A stretch of DNA of 6,870 bases from the NCBI GenBank assembly GCA_021815535.1, contig JAKAGL010000126.1:1-6870 (forward strand). Reading direction: 5' to 3'. The translations under genes and the position numbers were made by a program. Below are positions 1 to 5,238 of this stretch, piece after piece (the stretch's first letter is position 1; every line of letters begins with the position of its first letter). The stretch is from a bacterium. Its GTDB lineage: Bacteria > Nitrospinota_A > UBA7883 > JACRGQ01. The notes beneath the pieces are model-generated. The model was not told where the DNA came from, did not search any database, and saw nothing but the letters and a program-made list of their open reading frames with translations.

Positions 1-269
1 TGATGAAGAATTTCCTGCTTGAGCTCATCAAGTACACCATGGTGCATTTCGAGGACGAAGAGGGCTATATGGCCAGCTCAAAAATGCCCCGAAGCCTTTT
101 GGCCCAGCACATCGCCGAGCACCACAACCTGGTGGAACAGGTGAAGGAATTCGTGGGGGAATTCGAGAAGGAGCGCGAGATCTTCACCCCCAAGCTCATC
201 CAATTCCTGATGGACTGGCTGAAGAACCACATCGTCCGCACCGATAAGAAGATCTCCCAGTTCATCTAA
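1..269 (+). CDS. Bacteriohemerythrin, C-terminal part (5' end outside window)
   Basis: This is an oxygen-binding non-haem diiron protein of the bacteriohemerythrin family, usually about 130-135 residues and cytoplasmic. The 88 residues visible here lack the first helix and its His ligand, so the gene begins upstream; the ATG at position 3 is probably an internal Met. Counting from that Met, the family ligand pattern is intact. His15 and Glu19 lie in HFEDE, His36 and His40 in the H-x3-H pair, and His76 and Asp81 in WLKNHIVRTD. This matches the known spacing of the diiron site in this family, so the protein should bind O2. Bacterial members are linked to O2 sensing, storage or delivery to oxygenases. 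The gene ends with TAA only 23 bases from the convergent stop of the MORN gene. Identity is secure from the motif spacing; the biological role is not shown by the sequence. Confidence 0.93.
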   Translation, partial: MKNFLLELIKYTMVHFEDEEGYMASSKMPRSLLAQHIAEHHNLVEQVKEFVGEFEKEREIFTPKLIQFLMDWLKNHIVRTDKKISQFI

Positions 270-280
270 AGGCGGTTCGG

Positions 281-298
281 CGCTGAATGCCGTCAGCG
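281..298. terminator. Inverted repeat at convergent gene junction, possible terminator
   Basis: CGCTGA (281-286) and TCAGCG (293-298) form a perfect 6-bp stem around a 6-base loop, extendable by two G-U pairs. It lies between the stop of the hemerythrin gene and the stop of the MORN gene, and its right arm overlaps the latter's stop codon. No T-run follows on either strand, so intrinsic termination is only weakly supported. Confidence 0.25.
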
Positions 299-757
299 TT
301 CCACCGGGTAGTCGTTCTGGAACATCCCTTCGTGCAGTATTTTGCCGTCCGCACGGAACAGCTTTCCCCGGCCCTGCTTTTTGTCGTCCAGGAATTCGCC
401 TTCGTAGGTTTTGTCGCCGTGGGCGTTGTACAGTATCCCAACGCCGTTGGCCTTGTTGTTCCTGAAATCCCCTTCGTACAGCTTGTTGCCGTTCGTGGCG
501 AACATCGTTCCCTTGCCGTTGGCTTTGTCTTCCTTGAACTCCCCTTCATACTTCTTGCCGCCATTGCGGTAGTAGAGGATCCCCTGCCCGTTGAAATTGC
601 CGTTCTTGAACTGGCCTTCGTACAGTATCTTGCCGTCTTTGTCGAAGTAGGTTCCCTTGCCGTTCTCGCAATCCCCTTCGCATTCAGCGGCCAAGACGGA
701 GGTTGCGGCGGCCGCAATGCAGAACAGAATAACCAGCGAACATTTCAAAATTCTCAT
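293..757 (-). CDS. Secreted MORN-repeat protein
   Basis: This is a 154-residue protein with a Sec-type signal peptide (basic MRILK start, hydrophobic core to about residue 20, likely cleavage after VLA or LAA near residues 23-24). The mature part is almost wholly MORN repeats with a strict 24-residue period. Units start at Tyr46, Tyr70, Tyr94, Tyr118 and His142. Each has the form YEGxFxxxxxxGxGxxxxxxG; the last is truncated, and a degenerate unit precedes the first. Two cysteines (26 and 30) sit just after the signal and could form a disulfide. MORN units form extended beta-hairpin strips that act in protein or membrane contact; no enzymatic residues are visible. There is a modest ribosome site (AAGG, about 6 bases before the ATG) and a good promoter upstream. 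The protein is presumably periplasmic or surface-associated; its partner is unknown. There is no lipobox. Confidence 0.88.
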   Translation of the reverse strand: MRILKCSLVILFCIAAAATSVLAAECEGDCENGKGTYFDKDGKILYEGQFKNGNFNGQGILYYRNGGKKYEGEFKEDKANGKGTMFATNGNKLYEGDFRNNKANGVGILYNAHGDKTYEGEFLDDKKQGRGKLFRADGKILHEGMFQNDYPVER

Positions 758-819
758 GCCATACCTTGAATGGATCGCCTTTTCCCAATGCCCTTGCGCG
801 GCGTTTTTTCCTGAAAGAT

Positions 820-848
820 ATGTTAGGTGCCGCCGCGAAAATAGTCAA
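820..848 (-). promoter_or_regulatory. Sigma-70-type promoter for the MORN gene
   Basis: On the minus strand TTGACT (843-848) is separated by exactly 17 bases from TAACAT (820-825). The predicted start would lie near 812, giving a leader of about 55 bases before the MORN ATG at 757. The -35 box matches consensus at 5/6 and the -10 at 4/6, with optimal spacing. Confidence 0.6.
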
Positions 849-1001
849 ACGCGCCTCCAATTCCCGGCTTGCCCTCAAAAAAAATTTCCGTTAGTCTCTT
901 CACCTGGCTTCCCGGCCCGGCTGTAAAAAATCCCGAAGCGGGCGGGGCCGTGCAAGCGCTCCGGCGGAATAAAGAACATTTGTCAAACAAAAGGGGCAAC
1001 T

Positions 1002-1430
1002 ATGATGGGCAACAACGAACGTGCATATCGCAACGTGGCCACGATGAAAAAAGAGCACATACGGGCAAAGACCGAGCTGTTGCAGGCGGTCAGCCACCTG
1101 AAGAACAACGATGAGGCGGCCGCGGTGAAGCTGCTTGGCGAGATACGGAACGCCTTGATCGCGCATGTGGGGCGGGAGAAGCGGGCGCTTGATGAGGTCG
1201 CCGGCAAAAGCCTGGAATTCCAGGCGATCCATGCCGCGTCGCAGACGTCTTTGGAAAAGGTGCTTGTTGCCGCGGTAAAATTTTTCAAGGATGTCACCAG
1301 CGGCGATCTGCGGGGCAAGGAAATGGAAGCCCAGCTTAACAGCCTGTCGCTGGCCATGATAAGCCGCATAACGGAAGAAGAAAAAGCCGGCGGCGTTTAT
1401 GACAAGTACATCGAGTTCTACGTCGAGTAA
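1002..1430 (+). CDS. Hemerythrin-like helical-bundle protein (tentative)
   Basis: This is a 142-residue all-helical protein without a signal peptide or membrane segment. Its pattern fits a four-helix hemerythrin/HHE-type bundle. Helix A carries His19 (MKKEHIRAK). Helix B has His55-x3-Glu59 (ALIAHVGREKRALDEV). Helix C has His77. The last helix reads ISRITEEEKAGGVYDKY, like the usual HxxEEE…LFP segment but with Arg122 where family members normally have His. Glu126 remains as a possible ligand. One iron ligand may therefore be missing, or the fold has been kept for another use. Two Met codons occur in tandem (1002 and 1005); AAGGGG at 991-996 serves either, with better spacing for the second. 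A bacteriohemerythrin lies about 730 bases upstream. The coding call is strong from codon pattern, ribosome site and length. The family assignment is an inference from ligand spacing and needs a profile search; a generic helical-bundle hypothetical protein is the alternative. Confidence 0.8.
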   Translation: MMGNNERAYRNVATMKKEHIRAKTELLQAVSHLKNNDEAAAVKLLGEIRNALIAHVGREKRALDEVAGKSLEFQAIHAASQTSLEKVLVAAVKFFKDVTSGDLRGKEMEAQLNSLSLAMISRITEEEKAGGVYDKYIEFYVE

Positions 1431-1461
1431 ACCCCCGTCCACGCCCCGGCCCCGGTGATCC

Positions 1462-1509
1462 GGCGGCCGCGTTCGGCACGGCCGGGGCTGGCCGCCCGTT
1501 GCGCGTTTT
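1462..1509 (+). terminator. GC-rich inverted repeats with distal T-run, weak terminator candidate
   Basis: GGCGGCC (1462-1468) can pair with GGCCGCC (1490-1496). A competing pair, CCCCGGCC (1444-1451) with GGCCGGGG (1480-1487), overlaps it. A run of five T residues is at 1505-1509, eight bases past the stem, so it is not a standard intrinsic terminator. The region lies between the helical-bundle gene and the hydrolase gene. Confidence 0.25.
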
Positions 1510-1558
1510 TCAAACCGCTGGTACGCTGTGTGGTAAGCAGGTATCTAAACAATCCGAT

Positions 1559-1566
1559 GGAGGGAA
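1559..1566 (+). promoter_or_regulatory. Shine-Dalgarno site supporting a GTG start
   Basis: GGAGGGAA lies about 6-9 bases before GTG at 1573. It fixes this non-ATG codon as the start of the hydrolase, because the signal peptide begins there and the nearby ATG at 1556 is in another frame. Confidence 0.7.
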
Positions 1567-1572
1567 GAAGCC

Positions 1573-2367
1573 GTGCATATTCCGATCATCATTGCCTCGG
1601 CGCTGTTTCTGTTTGCCACCACCACCGCCAACGCCAAGGTCGTTGGCGAAGAGATAACCTATAAGGATGGCGGCACCAATCTGAAGGGCTACATCGCCTA
1701 TGACGACGCCATCAAGGGGAAGCGGCCCGGCATCCTCGTGGTGCACGAGTGGTGGGGAAACAACGACTACTCCCGCAGACGGGCCGATATGCTGGCCTCC
1801 CTCGGCTATACCGCGTTGGCGCTCGATATGTATGGCGAGGGAAAGACCGCCGATAACCCCACAGACGCCAGCAAACTGTCGGGCATGATCTCCTCCGACA
1901 TTCCCTTGATGAAATCGCGTTTTGACGCGGCGCTAAAAACGCTCAACAGCCATCCTACGGTGGATCCAAAGAACAACGGCGCCATTGGCTATTGCTTTGG
2001 CGGCGGGGTGGTGCTTTCGATGGCGCGCGAGGGGGTGGATCTGAAGGGGGCGGTCAGTTTTCACGGCAATCTTGTCAGCAAGGCGATAGCCCATAAAGGG
2101 GGCATCAAGCCGCGCCTCCTCGTGGCGAACGGCGCGGCGGATAAATTCGTCCCCGCCGACCAGATAGCCAATTTCAAGAGCGAGATGAAGCACGCCGGTG
2201 CCGATCTTACGTTTATTGATTACCCCGGCGCCCTCCACGCGTTCACCAATCCGGCCGCCACGGCGAATGGGAAGAAGTTCAATATACCGATCGCCTACAA
2301 CGAGGCCGCCGACAAAAAATCGTGGGAGGACATGAAGAAATTCTTCGCCGAAGTGTTCAGGAAGTGA
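1573..2367 (+). CDS. Dienelactone hydrolase family protein, exported
   Basis: This is a 264-residue alpha/beta-hydrolase of the dienelactone hydrolase family. The founding members hydrolyse dienelactone to maleylacetate in chlorocatechol breakdown, but most homologues have unknown ester or lactone substrates. The catalytic triad is visible: Cys141 in the nucleophile elbow GYCFGG, Asp190 in GAADKFVP and His222 in GALHAF. Glu59 in VVHEWWG matches the conserved Glu that tunes the Cys nucleophile. An N-terminal signal peptide (about residues 1-21, cleavage after ANA before Lys22) implies a periplasmic enzyme, a common variant of the family. The start is GTG with a good Shine-Dalgarno. The nearest upstream gene ends about 140 bases before, so it may be transcribed alone. 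No neighbouring aromatic-degradation genes are present, so a role in catechol catabolism is not supported by context. Confidence 0.93.
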   Translation: MHIPIIIASALFLFATTTANAKVVGEEITYKDGGTNLKGYIAYDDAIKGKRPGILVVHEWWGNNDYSRRRADMLASLGYTALALDMYGEGKTADNPTDASKLSGMISSDIPLMKSRFDAALKTLNSHPTVDPKNNGAIGYCFGGGVVLSMAREGVDLKGAVSFHGNLVSKAIAHKGGIKPRLLVANGAADKFVPADQIANFKSEMKHAGADLTFIDYPGALHAFTNPAATANGKKFNIPIAYNEAADKKSWEDMKKFFAEVFRK

Positions 2368-2400
2368 CCGCGCCGTTCTTCAGATAACGGTTGCTGGCAG

Positions 2401-2420
2401 CGGCGGTGCCCCTGCCGCCG
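2401..2420. repeat. GC-rich hairpin CGGCGG / CCGCCG
   Basis: The 6-bp arms at 2401-2406 and 2415-2420 enclose an 8-base loop. It lies 34 bases after the hydrolase stop and could act in 3'-end formation, but no T-run follows. Confidence 0.35.
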
Positions 2421-2425
2421 GGCGC

Positions 2426-2462
2426 GACGGTAACGCGGAAAATCGCGTTTCCCGTTACCGTC
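2426..2462. repeat. Ten-bp inverted repeat with alternative inner hairpin
   Basis: GACGGTAACG (2426-2435) and CGTTACCGTC (2453-2462) are perfect inverted copies around a 17-base centre. The sequence AACGCG-GAAAAT-CGCGTT (2432-2449) forms a competing inner stem, so two mutually exclusive structures are possible. The position is downstream of both convergent genes. Confidence 0.5.
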
Positions 2463-2531
2463 ACGTTTCATGGCGGCCGCAAAAGAGGCCGGTGCGTGGG
2501 CCGACGTATCCAATAAGGCGGGCGCGGATTT

Positions 2532-2560
2532 GTCATCCCCGCGCAAGCGGGGATCCGGAC
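2532..2560. repeat. Dispersed palindromic repeat-like element (dRS3/REP-like)
   Basis: GTC-ATCCCCGC-GCAA-GCGGGGAT-CCG-GAC forms a perfect 8-bp stem (2535-2542 with 2547-2554) capped by a GCAA tetraloop, plus an outer GTC/GAC pairing across a 3-base bulge. The form closely resembles the short palindromic repeats found in many bacterial genomes, for example the Neisseria dRS3 type (ATTCCC…GGGAAT). It sits between convergent gene ends, the usual location of such elements, and may act as a bidirectional terminator. The copy number in this genome cannot be seen from one window. Confidence 0.6.
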
Positions 2561-2630
2561 ATACCATCAAAGCTTTCTTGATTTCCCTCCACCCGGCCAA
2601 AAGGACTGGCGGATCCGGGGCTTTCGGCGG

Positions 2631-3413
2631 CTACAGTTTCATCCGCTCGAACGCCGCCGTTCCGGCAAAGATCAGCAGGACCGAAACTGTGCCGATGATG
2701 CCGATGTCGTGCGCAAGGTGGAACTGCGAACTTCCCAGGATCACATTCCTCAGCCCGTCGACGGAATAGGTGAGCGGATCGATAATGGTGAGCGGCGCCA
2801 GCCACGCCGGCAGGCGCCCTATCGGGAACAGCGCGCCGGACAAAAAGAACAGCGGAAACAGCAAAAAACTGGAGATGAGCTGGAACCCTTCGGGACTTTC
2901 CATATATGACCCGATGATCAGGCCGATGCTAACCATCGAGATGGCGGTCAACAGCAGGATCAGCAGCATCCACGCCATTCCGCCGATGCCGATGTGCAAA
3001 CCGGGAAGCATCCCCGCTTTTTCCATCCCCGCGCCGATGGCCAACAGCACGCACGACTGGATCATGGAATCGGTTGCGCCGCCGACGACCTTGCCCATGA
3101 ACATGGACGAGCGCGTTATGGGGGCCACCAAAACCTCTTTCAGGAAATCTATCTTGCGGTCCCACACGATGTAGACGCCGAAAAAGATGGAGGAGAACAG
3201 CACCGATTGCGCCAGAATGCCGGGAAAAATAAACGTCTGATAGCTCATTCCCTCGATGCTGACGCTGGAACCGAGGCCGCCGCCGAATATGACGAGCCAG
3301 AGCACCGGGCTAGCGATGGATGCGACGATCCGCGATTTTTCCCGCTGAAATACCTTTAACTCGCGGTACCAGATGGCGAGGATGCCGTTGAGTTCGCCCC
3401 GCAGCCCGTTCAT
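2631..3413 (-). CDS. ABC-2 type transporter permease
   Basis: This is a 260-residue inner-membrane permease of the ABC-2 export family (DrrB/NodJ-like). About six hydrophobic segments are visible, near residues 30-46, 61-83, 116-136, 145-170, 178-197 and 236-254. A cytoplasmic amphipathic stretch (WDRKIDFLKEVLVAPITR, about 84-101) resembles the coupling region that contacts the ATPase. The family signature IDPLTYSVDGLR lies near residues 211-222, before the last membrane span. The ATG at 3413 overlaps the TGA of the ATPase gene (ATGA, 3410-3413), which indicates translational coupling and a two-subunit transporter. Reading-frame continuation upstream to 3779 is an overlap with the ATPase in another frame and is not used. 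The substrate is unknown; relatives export drugs, lipids or polysaccharides. Confidence 0.95.
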   Translation of the reverse strand: MNGLRGELNGILAIWYRELKVFQREKSRIVASIASPVLWLVIFGGGLGSSVSIEGMSYQTFIFPGILAQSVLFSSIFFGVYIVWDRKIDFLKEVLVAPITRSSMFMGKVVGGATDSMIQSCVLLAIGAGMEKAGMLPGLHIGIGGMAWMLLILLLTAISMVSIGLIIGSYMESPEGFQLISSFLLFPLFFLSGALFPIGRLPAWLAPLTIIDPLTYSVDGLRNVILGSSQFHLAHDIGIIGTVSVLLIFAGTAAFERMKL

Positions 3414-4381
3414 CGCTTCCCCGAATAGGTGATGGATCGTTCGCCCCAGCTTCCTTCCCCGGAGCCTTCCCTGATCTCTTTGCCGGTGTAATGGAAAAAA
3501 ACGTCGTTCAGGGTGGGGGAGTGAACCTCCACCGACACCGCATCCATCCCCGCGGCGCGCAATATTTCCGGCAGGCGCTCGCTGGCGTTCACAACGGTCA
3601 GGTACGTCATACCCCCTTTCGTCTCGGCCTTCCGCACAAAATCGAGATGGCTGAACATTCCGTCGCGGTTCCTGCGCAGGCGCAGGGAAACGACGTCGCC
3701 GCCGATGACCCGTTTGAGGTTTGCGGGGGTATCGAGCGCCACCACCGCTCCCTCGTCGATGATGGCAAGCCGGGTGCACAACCGGTCCACCTCTTCCATA
3801 TAGTGCGAGGTAATGATAACGGTCACCTTTTCCTGCCGCGCGAGGTTATGGATGTACCCCCATATGTATTCGCGCGACTGCGGGTCCAGCCCCAGCGTCG
3901 GTTCGTCGAGGAAAAGTATCCTGGGGTGGTGCATCAGCCCCCGCGCCAGCTCCAGCCGCCGCCGCATCCCGCCGGAATACTGGCGTACGCGGCTGTCTTT
4001 CCGGTCAGAGAGTTCCACAAGTTCAAGCACTTCTCCGATACGCCGTTCGCGAAGCGCGGGGGGCATGCTGTACAGCATGCCGTGCAGCTTCAGGTTTTCG
4101 TAACCGGTGAGAATATCGTCCGAACTGGGGTCCTGAAAAACGATGCCGATGGATTGCCGCACTTTCCCCGGCTCTTTGATGATGTCGAATCCGTTTACCC
4201 GCGCGGTTCCCGCCGTGGGCTTGAGCAGGGTGGTAAGCATGAGGAGGGTGGTTGTTTTGCCCGCGCCGTTCGGCCCAAGCAGACCGAGGACCTCTCCTTC
4301 GTCCACCTTCAGGTTCAGCCGGTCAAGCGCGAGAAACTCGCCGTATTTTTTTGTCAAGCCCGACGTCTCGATAACCGGCAA
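3410..4381 (-). CDS. ABC-2 transporter ATP-binding protein (DrrA-like)
   Basis: This 323-residue ATPase energises the adjacent permease. All nucleotide-binding motifs are intact: Walker A GPNGAGKT (about 36-43), Q-loop Gln83, signature YSGGMRRRLELA (from 135), Walker B ILFLDE (155-160), D-loop LGLDP and H-loop His193. The C-terminal region of about 100 residues after the nucleotide-binding domain is typical of the DrrA/CcmA-type group. Translation most likely starts at TTG (4379-4381), because a perfect AGGAGG lies five bases upstream (about 4387-4392) and MPVIETSGLTKKYG is the expected family start. The stop overlaps the permease start by 4 bases. Substrate prediction is not possible from the sequence. 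Confidence 0.96.
   Translation of the reverse strand: MPVIETSGLTKKYGEFLALDRLNLKVDEGEVLGLLGPNGAGKTTTLLMLTTLLKPTAGTARVNGFDIIKEPGKVRQSIGIVFQDPSSDDILTGYENLKLHGMLYSMPPALRERRIGEVLELVELSDRKDSRVRQYSGGMRRRLELARGLMHHPRILFLDEPTLGLDPQSREYIWGYIHNLARQEKVTVIITSHYMEEVDRLCTRLAIIDEGAVVALDTPANLKRVIGGDVVSLRLRRNRDGMFSHLDFVRKAETKGGMTYLTVVNASERLPEILRAAGMDAVSVEVHSPTLNDVFFHYTGKEIREGSGEGSWGERSITYSGKR
4062..4081. repeat. Perfect 20-bp palindrome inside the ABC ATPase gene
   Basis: GGCATGCTGT at 4062-4071 is followed directly by its exact reverse complement at 4072-4081. It encodes residues around HGMLYSMPP, a segment reasonably conserved in this ATPase group, so it may be a coincidence of coding; an internal operator is the alternative. 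Confidence 0.4.
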
Positions 4382-4440
4382 GGAAACCTCCTTTTGCTGT
4401 GCAGGTTCAAAAAGCTTCTGCGGTTGCGCCTTTGCCGGAT

Positions 4441-4448
4441 ATTTTACC
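4441..4448 (-). promoter_or_regulatory. Possible -10 element for the ABC operon
   Basis: On the minus strand GGTAAAAT (TAAAAT at 4441-4446) lies about 60 bases before the TTG start. It shares the ten bases CGGGTAAAAT with the element before the class IV PLP gene. No good -35 box is seen at 16-18 bases. Confidence 0.35.
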
Positions 4449-4576
4449 CGACATTTCCCGAATGACCGCCGGTTAACGCATTCCGTCCGTGGGAATTTTC
4501 GTGCGGATGCCGCCGCGGGCCTTCAGCCGCTGTCAAGCGCGATTGAACAATTTGAAAGGAATGCCGTATGTGGCGT

Positions 4577-4623
4577 TTCTGAAGCTTTTGGCGTGGCGGA
4601 TATGGAGATTCTGAAGGTTTTGG
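4577..4623 (+). repeat. Direct repeat, two 15-base copies 32 bases apart
   Basis: TTCTGAAGCTTTTGG (4577-4591) and TTCTGAAGGTTTTGG (4609-4623) differ at one base. They lie in the non-coding region between the ABC operon and the small secreted protein. Function unknown. Confidence 0.5.
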
Positions 4624-4748
4624 GGGTTTTGGCCCCTTCTGGGGGATTTGAAAGAAAAGCGGGAAGCCATTCGGAGGCTCGATCCGCCCATTTTTTGGGC
4701 AATGATCCGGTTCAAGAAATTGAGGTTTTATGGCTGGCGGAAAATTGG

Positions 4749-4754
4749 TAGACT
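4749..4754 (+). promoter_or_regulatory. Possible -10 element for a leaderless transcript
   Basis: GGTAGACT (TAGACT at 4749-4754) ends seven bases before the ATG at 4762. The predicted transcription start coincides with the start codon. No Shine-Dalgarno is present in the preceding 20 bases, which read as pyrimidine-rich. Confidence 0.35.
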
Positions 4755-4761
4755 TTTCCCC

Positions 4762-5154
4762 ATGAAGATTGGAAAAGTTATCGCGGCGCTCGCGCTTGTC
4801 GCCGCTTCCGCGCTTCCCGCCGCCGCGGAATCAATATCCGATGTGGAACTGGCGAAGCAGCTCCAAAGCCAGTTGAAGTGCGATTCGAATAAAAGCCCCA
4901 ACTGCTCGCTGACGTTCAGGGGGCTTGAGATCGAATTCACGGACATAAAGAACCCGGCTGGCGGTGCGATGGCCGTCATCTACATGGGGCCAACGCAGAA
5001 ATACACCAATTACGGCGCGCGTTGCATGATGATCGAGTTCACCGACAAGGACCTTCTCCCTCCCGCCGCCAAGAAGACCGGGATTGTTTTCAGATCCGAC
5101 GGAACCATCATGCCGTCATCAAAAACAAAAGAGGCCGACGCCGCCTGTTACTGA
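4762..5154 (+). CDS. Small secreted cysteine-containing protein of unknown function
   Basis: This 130-residue protein is not recognised as a named family. Residues 1-22 form a clear Sec signal peptide (MKIGK, Ala/Leu-rich core, cleavage after AAA before Glu23). The mature chain of about 108 residues has four cysteines (40, 48, 88 and 129), enough for two disulfide bonds, in keeping with export. The middle is beta-rich (LTFRGLEIEFTDIKNP, AMAVIYMG), and the chain ends in a Cys-Tyr. The start at 4762 is chosen because the signal peptide begins there; an in-frame extension to 4648 would add 38 residues of basic sequence before it. No Shine-Dalgarno precedes the ATG, and a -10-like hexamer stands seven bases upstream. 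The codon pattern and signal peptide support a real gene; the function is unknown. Confidence 0.82.
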   Translation: MKIGKVIAALALVAASALPAAAESISDVELAKQLQSQLKCDSNKSPNCSLTFRGLEIEFTDIKNPAGGAMAVIYMGPTQKYTNYGARCMMIEFTDKDLLPPAAKKTGIVFRSDGTIMPSSKTKEADAACY

Positions 5155-5156
5155 TG

Positions 5157-5185
5157 CGCGGCGGAGCGCCCCGCGGGTTTCCTTC
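5157..5185 (+). terminator. GC-rich hairpin after the small secreted protein gene
   Basis: CGCGG (5157-5161) pairs with CCGCG (5171-5175), with an alternative inner GGCG/CGCC stem. A T-rich but interrupted tail (GGTTTCCTTCT) follows. The hairpin starts three bases after the stop codon, so an intrinsic terminator is plausible but imperfect. Confidence 0.4.
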
Positions 5186-5210
5186 TCGCCTCATGAAAAG
5201 TAATGCCGTG

Positions 5211-5231
5211 CCCGGTGCAACCGGGTAAAAT
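5211..5231 (+). promoter_or_regulatory. Hyphenated palindrome abutting a -10-like TAAAAT
   Basis: CCCGGT-GCA-ACCGGG (5211-5225) is a perfect inverted repeat ending exactly where TAAAAT (5226-5231) begins. TAAAAT ends seven bases before ATG 5239. The arrangement could be a promoter with an operator in the spacer and a leaderless transcript. A good -35 hexamer is not evident. Confidence 0.35.
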
Positions 5232-5238
5232 GGCCCGC

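Larger units (their letters stand above)
2368..2630. other. Convergent intergenic region with stacked hairpins
   Basis: This non-coding gap lies between the 3' ends of the hydrolase (+) and the ABC permease (-). It holds three inverted repeats in a row: CGGCGG/CCGCCG at 2401-2420, GACGGTAACG/CGTTACCGTC at 2426-2462, and the ATCCCCGC/GCGGGGAT element at 2532-2560. Together they could stop transcription arriving from both sides. Short open frames here (for example one on the minus strand reading DPRLRGDD) are translations of the repeat, not genes. Confidence 0.6.
4382..4761. other. Divergent intergenic region of about 380 bases
   Basis: This non-coding gap separates the ABC operon (-) from the small secreted protein (+). 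It contains the ABC Shine-Dalgarno, a GGGTAAAAT element on the minus strand (4441-4449), a near-perfect 15-base direct repeat (4577-4591 and 4609-4623), a T-loop hairpin GCCCA/TGGGC (4686-4700) and a -10-like TAGACT (4749-4754). No convincing open frame was found; the 60-codon minus-strand frame at 4533-4715 has no ribosome site or recognisable protein pattern. Confidence 0.6.

Noticed and set aside
914..935. CCCG-CTT-CGGG followed by T-run on the minus strand as a terminator
   Set aside because: The stem has only 4 bp, and no minus-strand gene ends just upstream of it in that direction.
2295..2600. Minus-strand open frame containing DPRLRGDD
   Set aside because: The peptide is the translation of the palindromic repeat at 2532-2560, a frequent cause of false gene calls.
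3414..3779. In-frame upstream extension of the permease reading frame on the minus strand
   Set aside because: It overlaps the ATPase gene in another frame, is rich in Arg/His/Gly with no family pattern, and the ATGA overlap at 3410-3413 gives a natural start.
3491..4465. Long plus-strand open frame of 324 codons opposite the ABC ATPase
   Set aside because: The ATPase on the other strand has every expected motif; the plus-strand translation is His/Arg/Gln-rich with no recognisable domain.
4686..4700. GCCCA-TTTTT-TGGGC hairpin as a riboswitch or terminator
   Set aside because: The 5-bp stem lacks a following T-run, and no gene ends next to it.
4533..4715. 60-codon minus-strand frame in the divergent gap
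   Set aside because: No ribosome site, low-complexity content derived from the direct repeats, and no protein pattern.
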